The position numbers and the translations under genes were made by a program. From assembly GCF_014652655.1 (NCBI RefSeq), contig NZ_BMZF01000005.1, positions 1 through 64,000 on the forward strand: a DNA stretch of 64,000 bases, in the 5' to 3' direction. Origin of the DNA: Paramylibacter ulvae. GTDB lineage: Bacteria; Pseudomonadota; Alphaproteobacteria; Rhodobacterales; Rhodobacteraceae. Below, in pieces: positions 63,229 through 64,000 of this stretch; positions within the stretch are counted from its first letter, which is position 1, and every line of letters starts with the position of its first letter. The notes below the pieces were generated by a model. That model did no database searches and was not told the origin of the DNA. It worked only from the letters and a program-made list of their open reading frames with translations.

Positions 63229-64000
63229 ATGCAATTAATACTGACTTTTGGCGTATTGCTGGCGTTCGCGCTGGTGATTTTTTGCGTCATCAAATGGTGG
63301 AACGTGAAATGTATCGGGGTAACACCGGTGCCATTGTTCACATTCATCGCAATTTTGTTCACGTCCGGATTGGATGTTGGGCTGATTATGTTTCCGTTGA
63401 CGGAATTTGGGGGATACGCGGAAGAGGCCGCATATTCATTCACAAATCCATTGGCAATTGAATTTGGATTTTGGGGGTTCCTGATCTGGGCCTTTTATTT
63501 CCTGACAGCGTTTTATTTCTGTGTCATCGAACCAAGGGTGAAATTTTTTGAAATTCCTGCCGTTCGGATATTAAATAACATCGTGATTATCGGCACATGC
63601 GCGTTCACGGCCAGTTTGTTTTTAATCTATCTGCCCGGGTATATTCCCGAAATTGGGGATGGTGAATCGGTGGTTGCCACATTTTATGTGATCGTGTTTG
63701 CGGTGATTTTGGCCGCAGCATATTCCAGTACGGACATTAAATTTGTGCGTATCCTAAGTGTGGGATCAACATTTTTATTCATGGCGCTGATATTGGGCAT
63801 GTGGATTTACGCTGGAATGAGCCTATCTGAATTTGGTTCAACCATTGGCAATATCGGTGGTTATTTTGGCAATCTGCATAAATTCGTTTTGCCACTGACG
63901 GATTATCATGAATTCTATCTGTTCTGGTGGTTTGCATGGTCAATCATGATCGGGCAATTTACATCCCGTTTTGTGGGCGGGCTGACAACTTGGCAAGTAT
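63229..64000 (+). CDS. BCCT-family (choline/betaine-type) transporter, 3' end outside window
   Basis: 257 codons remain in frame to the window end. The frame starts MQLILTFGVLLAFALVIFCV and has about seven hydrophobic helices so far, with EFGFWGFLIWAFYFLTAFYF and IGQFTSRFVGGLTTWQV, the latter at the position of the conserved BCCT cytoplasmic segment. GGGAGGG stands upstream of the ATG. Location beside betI and betC suggests choline or betaine uptake. The rest, including the Trp-rich substrate site, is not visible. Confidence 0.75.
   Translation, partial: MQLILTFGVLLAFALVIFCVIKWWNVKCIGVTPVPLFTFIAILFTSGLDVGLIMFPLTEFGGYAEEAAYSFTNPLAIEFGFWGFLIWAFYFLTAFYFCVIEPRVKFFEIPAVRILNNIVIIGTCAFTASLFLIYLPGYIPEIGDGESVVATFYVIVFAVILAAAYSSTDIKFVRILSVGSTFLFMALILGMWIYAGMSLSEFGSTIGNIGGYFGNLHKFVLPLTDYHEFYLFWWFAWSIMIGQFTSRFVGGLTTWQV

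Noticed and set aside
1-64000. CRISPR array, prophage structural genes or complete insertion sequence
   Set aside because: No regularly spaced repeats, no phage head or tail genes and no transposase were found.

Overview
The window looks like a stretch of chromosome from a marine Rhodobacteraceae (roseobacter-type) alphaproteobacterium of moderate GC content. Supporting this are gene neighbourhoods and families typical of that group (DUF3572 beside a PleD-type protein, DUF6476 beside rluD, DUF6324, MmcB), a tRNA-His with A73 and no encoded G-1, clustered GANTC sites, and osmolyte/methylamine genes (choline sulfatase, BetI, a BCCT carrier, an MttB-family protein). Most of it is ordinary core genome, densely packed, with many 1-4 base overlaps between stops and starts. 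LAYOUT. 1-1904: right end of an integrated element, with an AT-rich non-coding tail, a tyrosine integrase lacking its first catalytic Arg, and a 23-bp copy of a tRNA-Gly 3' end that looks like the distal attachment site. 1957-10.7 kb: ABC exporter, BON-LysM protein, acyl-CoA synthetase, then metG-metY and an MFS carrier on the minus strand. 10.8-20.6 kb: cytochrome b561/YceI pair, then the nrdR-ribD / ribE-ribH-nusB block, split by a plus-strand capsule module (KpsS-like, Wza/KpsD-like lipoprotein, KpsC-like), then tdk. 20.8-30.2 kb: a dienelactone-hydrolase-like enzyme, DUF1304 plus a yjbQ gene interrupted by an amber codon, an uncharacterised 240-aa gene behind rpoD, dnaG-rpoD with a GANTC-rich promoter, YjbR, a divergent DUF6476/rluD pair whose start codons overlap, and rpoH. 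30.2-40.4 kb: peptidases, a phosphotransferase, a DNase-I-fold protein coupled to a TerB-DnaJ protein, a GNAT enzyme, a Tas-type reductase, a DMT carrier, a phosphate acyltransferase and DUF983. 40.6-48.9 kb is the most signalling-rich part: EF-hand protein, ECF sigma, small membrane partner and a CpxP/Spy-like sensor; a PleD-like diguanylate cyclase with degenerate receivers; MarR/HAD divergent pair; an MttB-family methyltransferase; and an H-NOX-like protein that seems to lack the heme ligand, overlapping a GGDEF protein. 48.9-56.6 kb: tRNA-His, DUF6324, mmcB, a 798-aa glycosyltransferase-like protein, 6S RNA followed by fau and a YmdB-type phosphoesterase, an SLC13 carrier, yebC. 56.9-60.7 kb: pntA-pntB with a clear terminator, and a membrane-anchored hydrolase. 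60.7-64 kb: a 37-aa membrane ORF and the choline-O-sulfate cluster (betC, betI, BCCT carrier cut by the window end). HOW IT WORKS TOGETHER. BetC releases choline from choline sulfate, the BCCT carrier would import choline-type substrates, and BetI would repress the locus. dnaG-rpoD, rpoH and 6S RNA put much of the sigma-factor control machinery in one window. Two diguanylate cyclases suggest c-di-GMP control, possibly of surface traits such as the capsule, but no direct link is visible. No CRISPR array, prophage structural genes or complete insertion sequence was seen. Calls rest on reading motifs and context; no database search was run.
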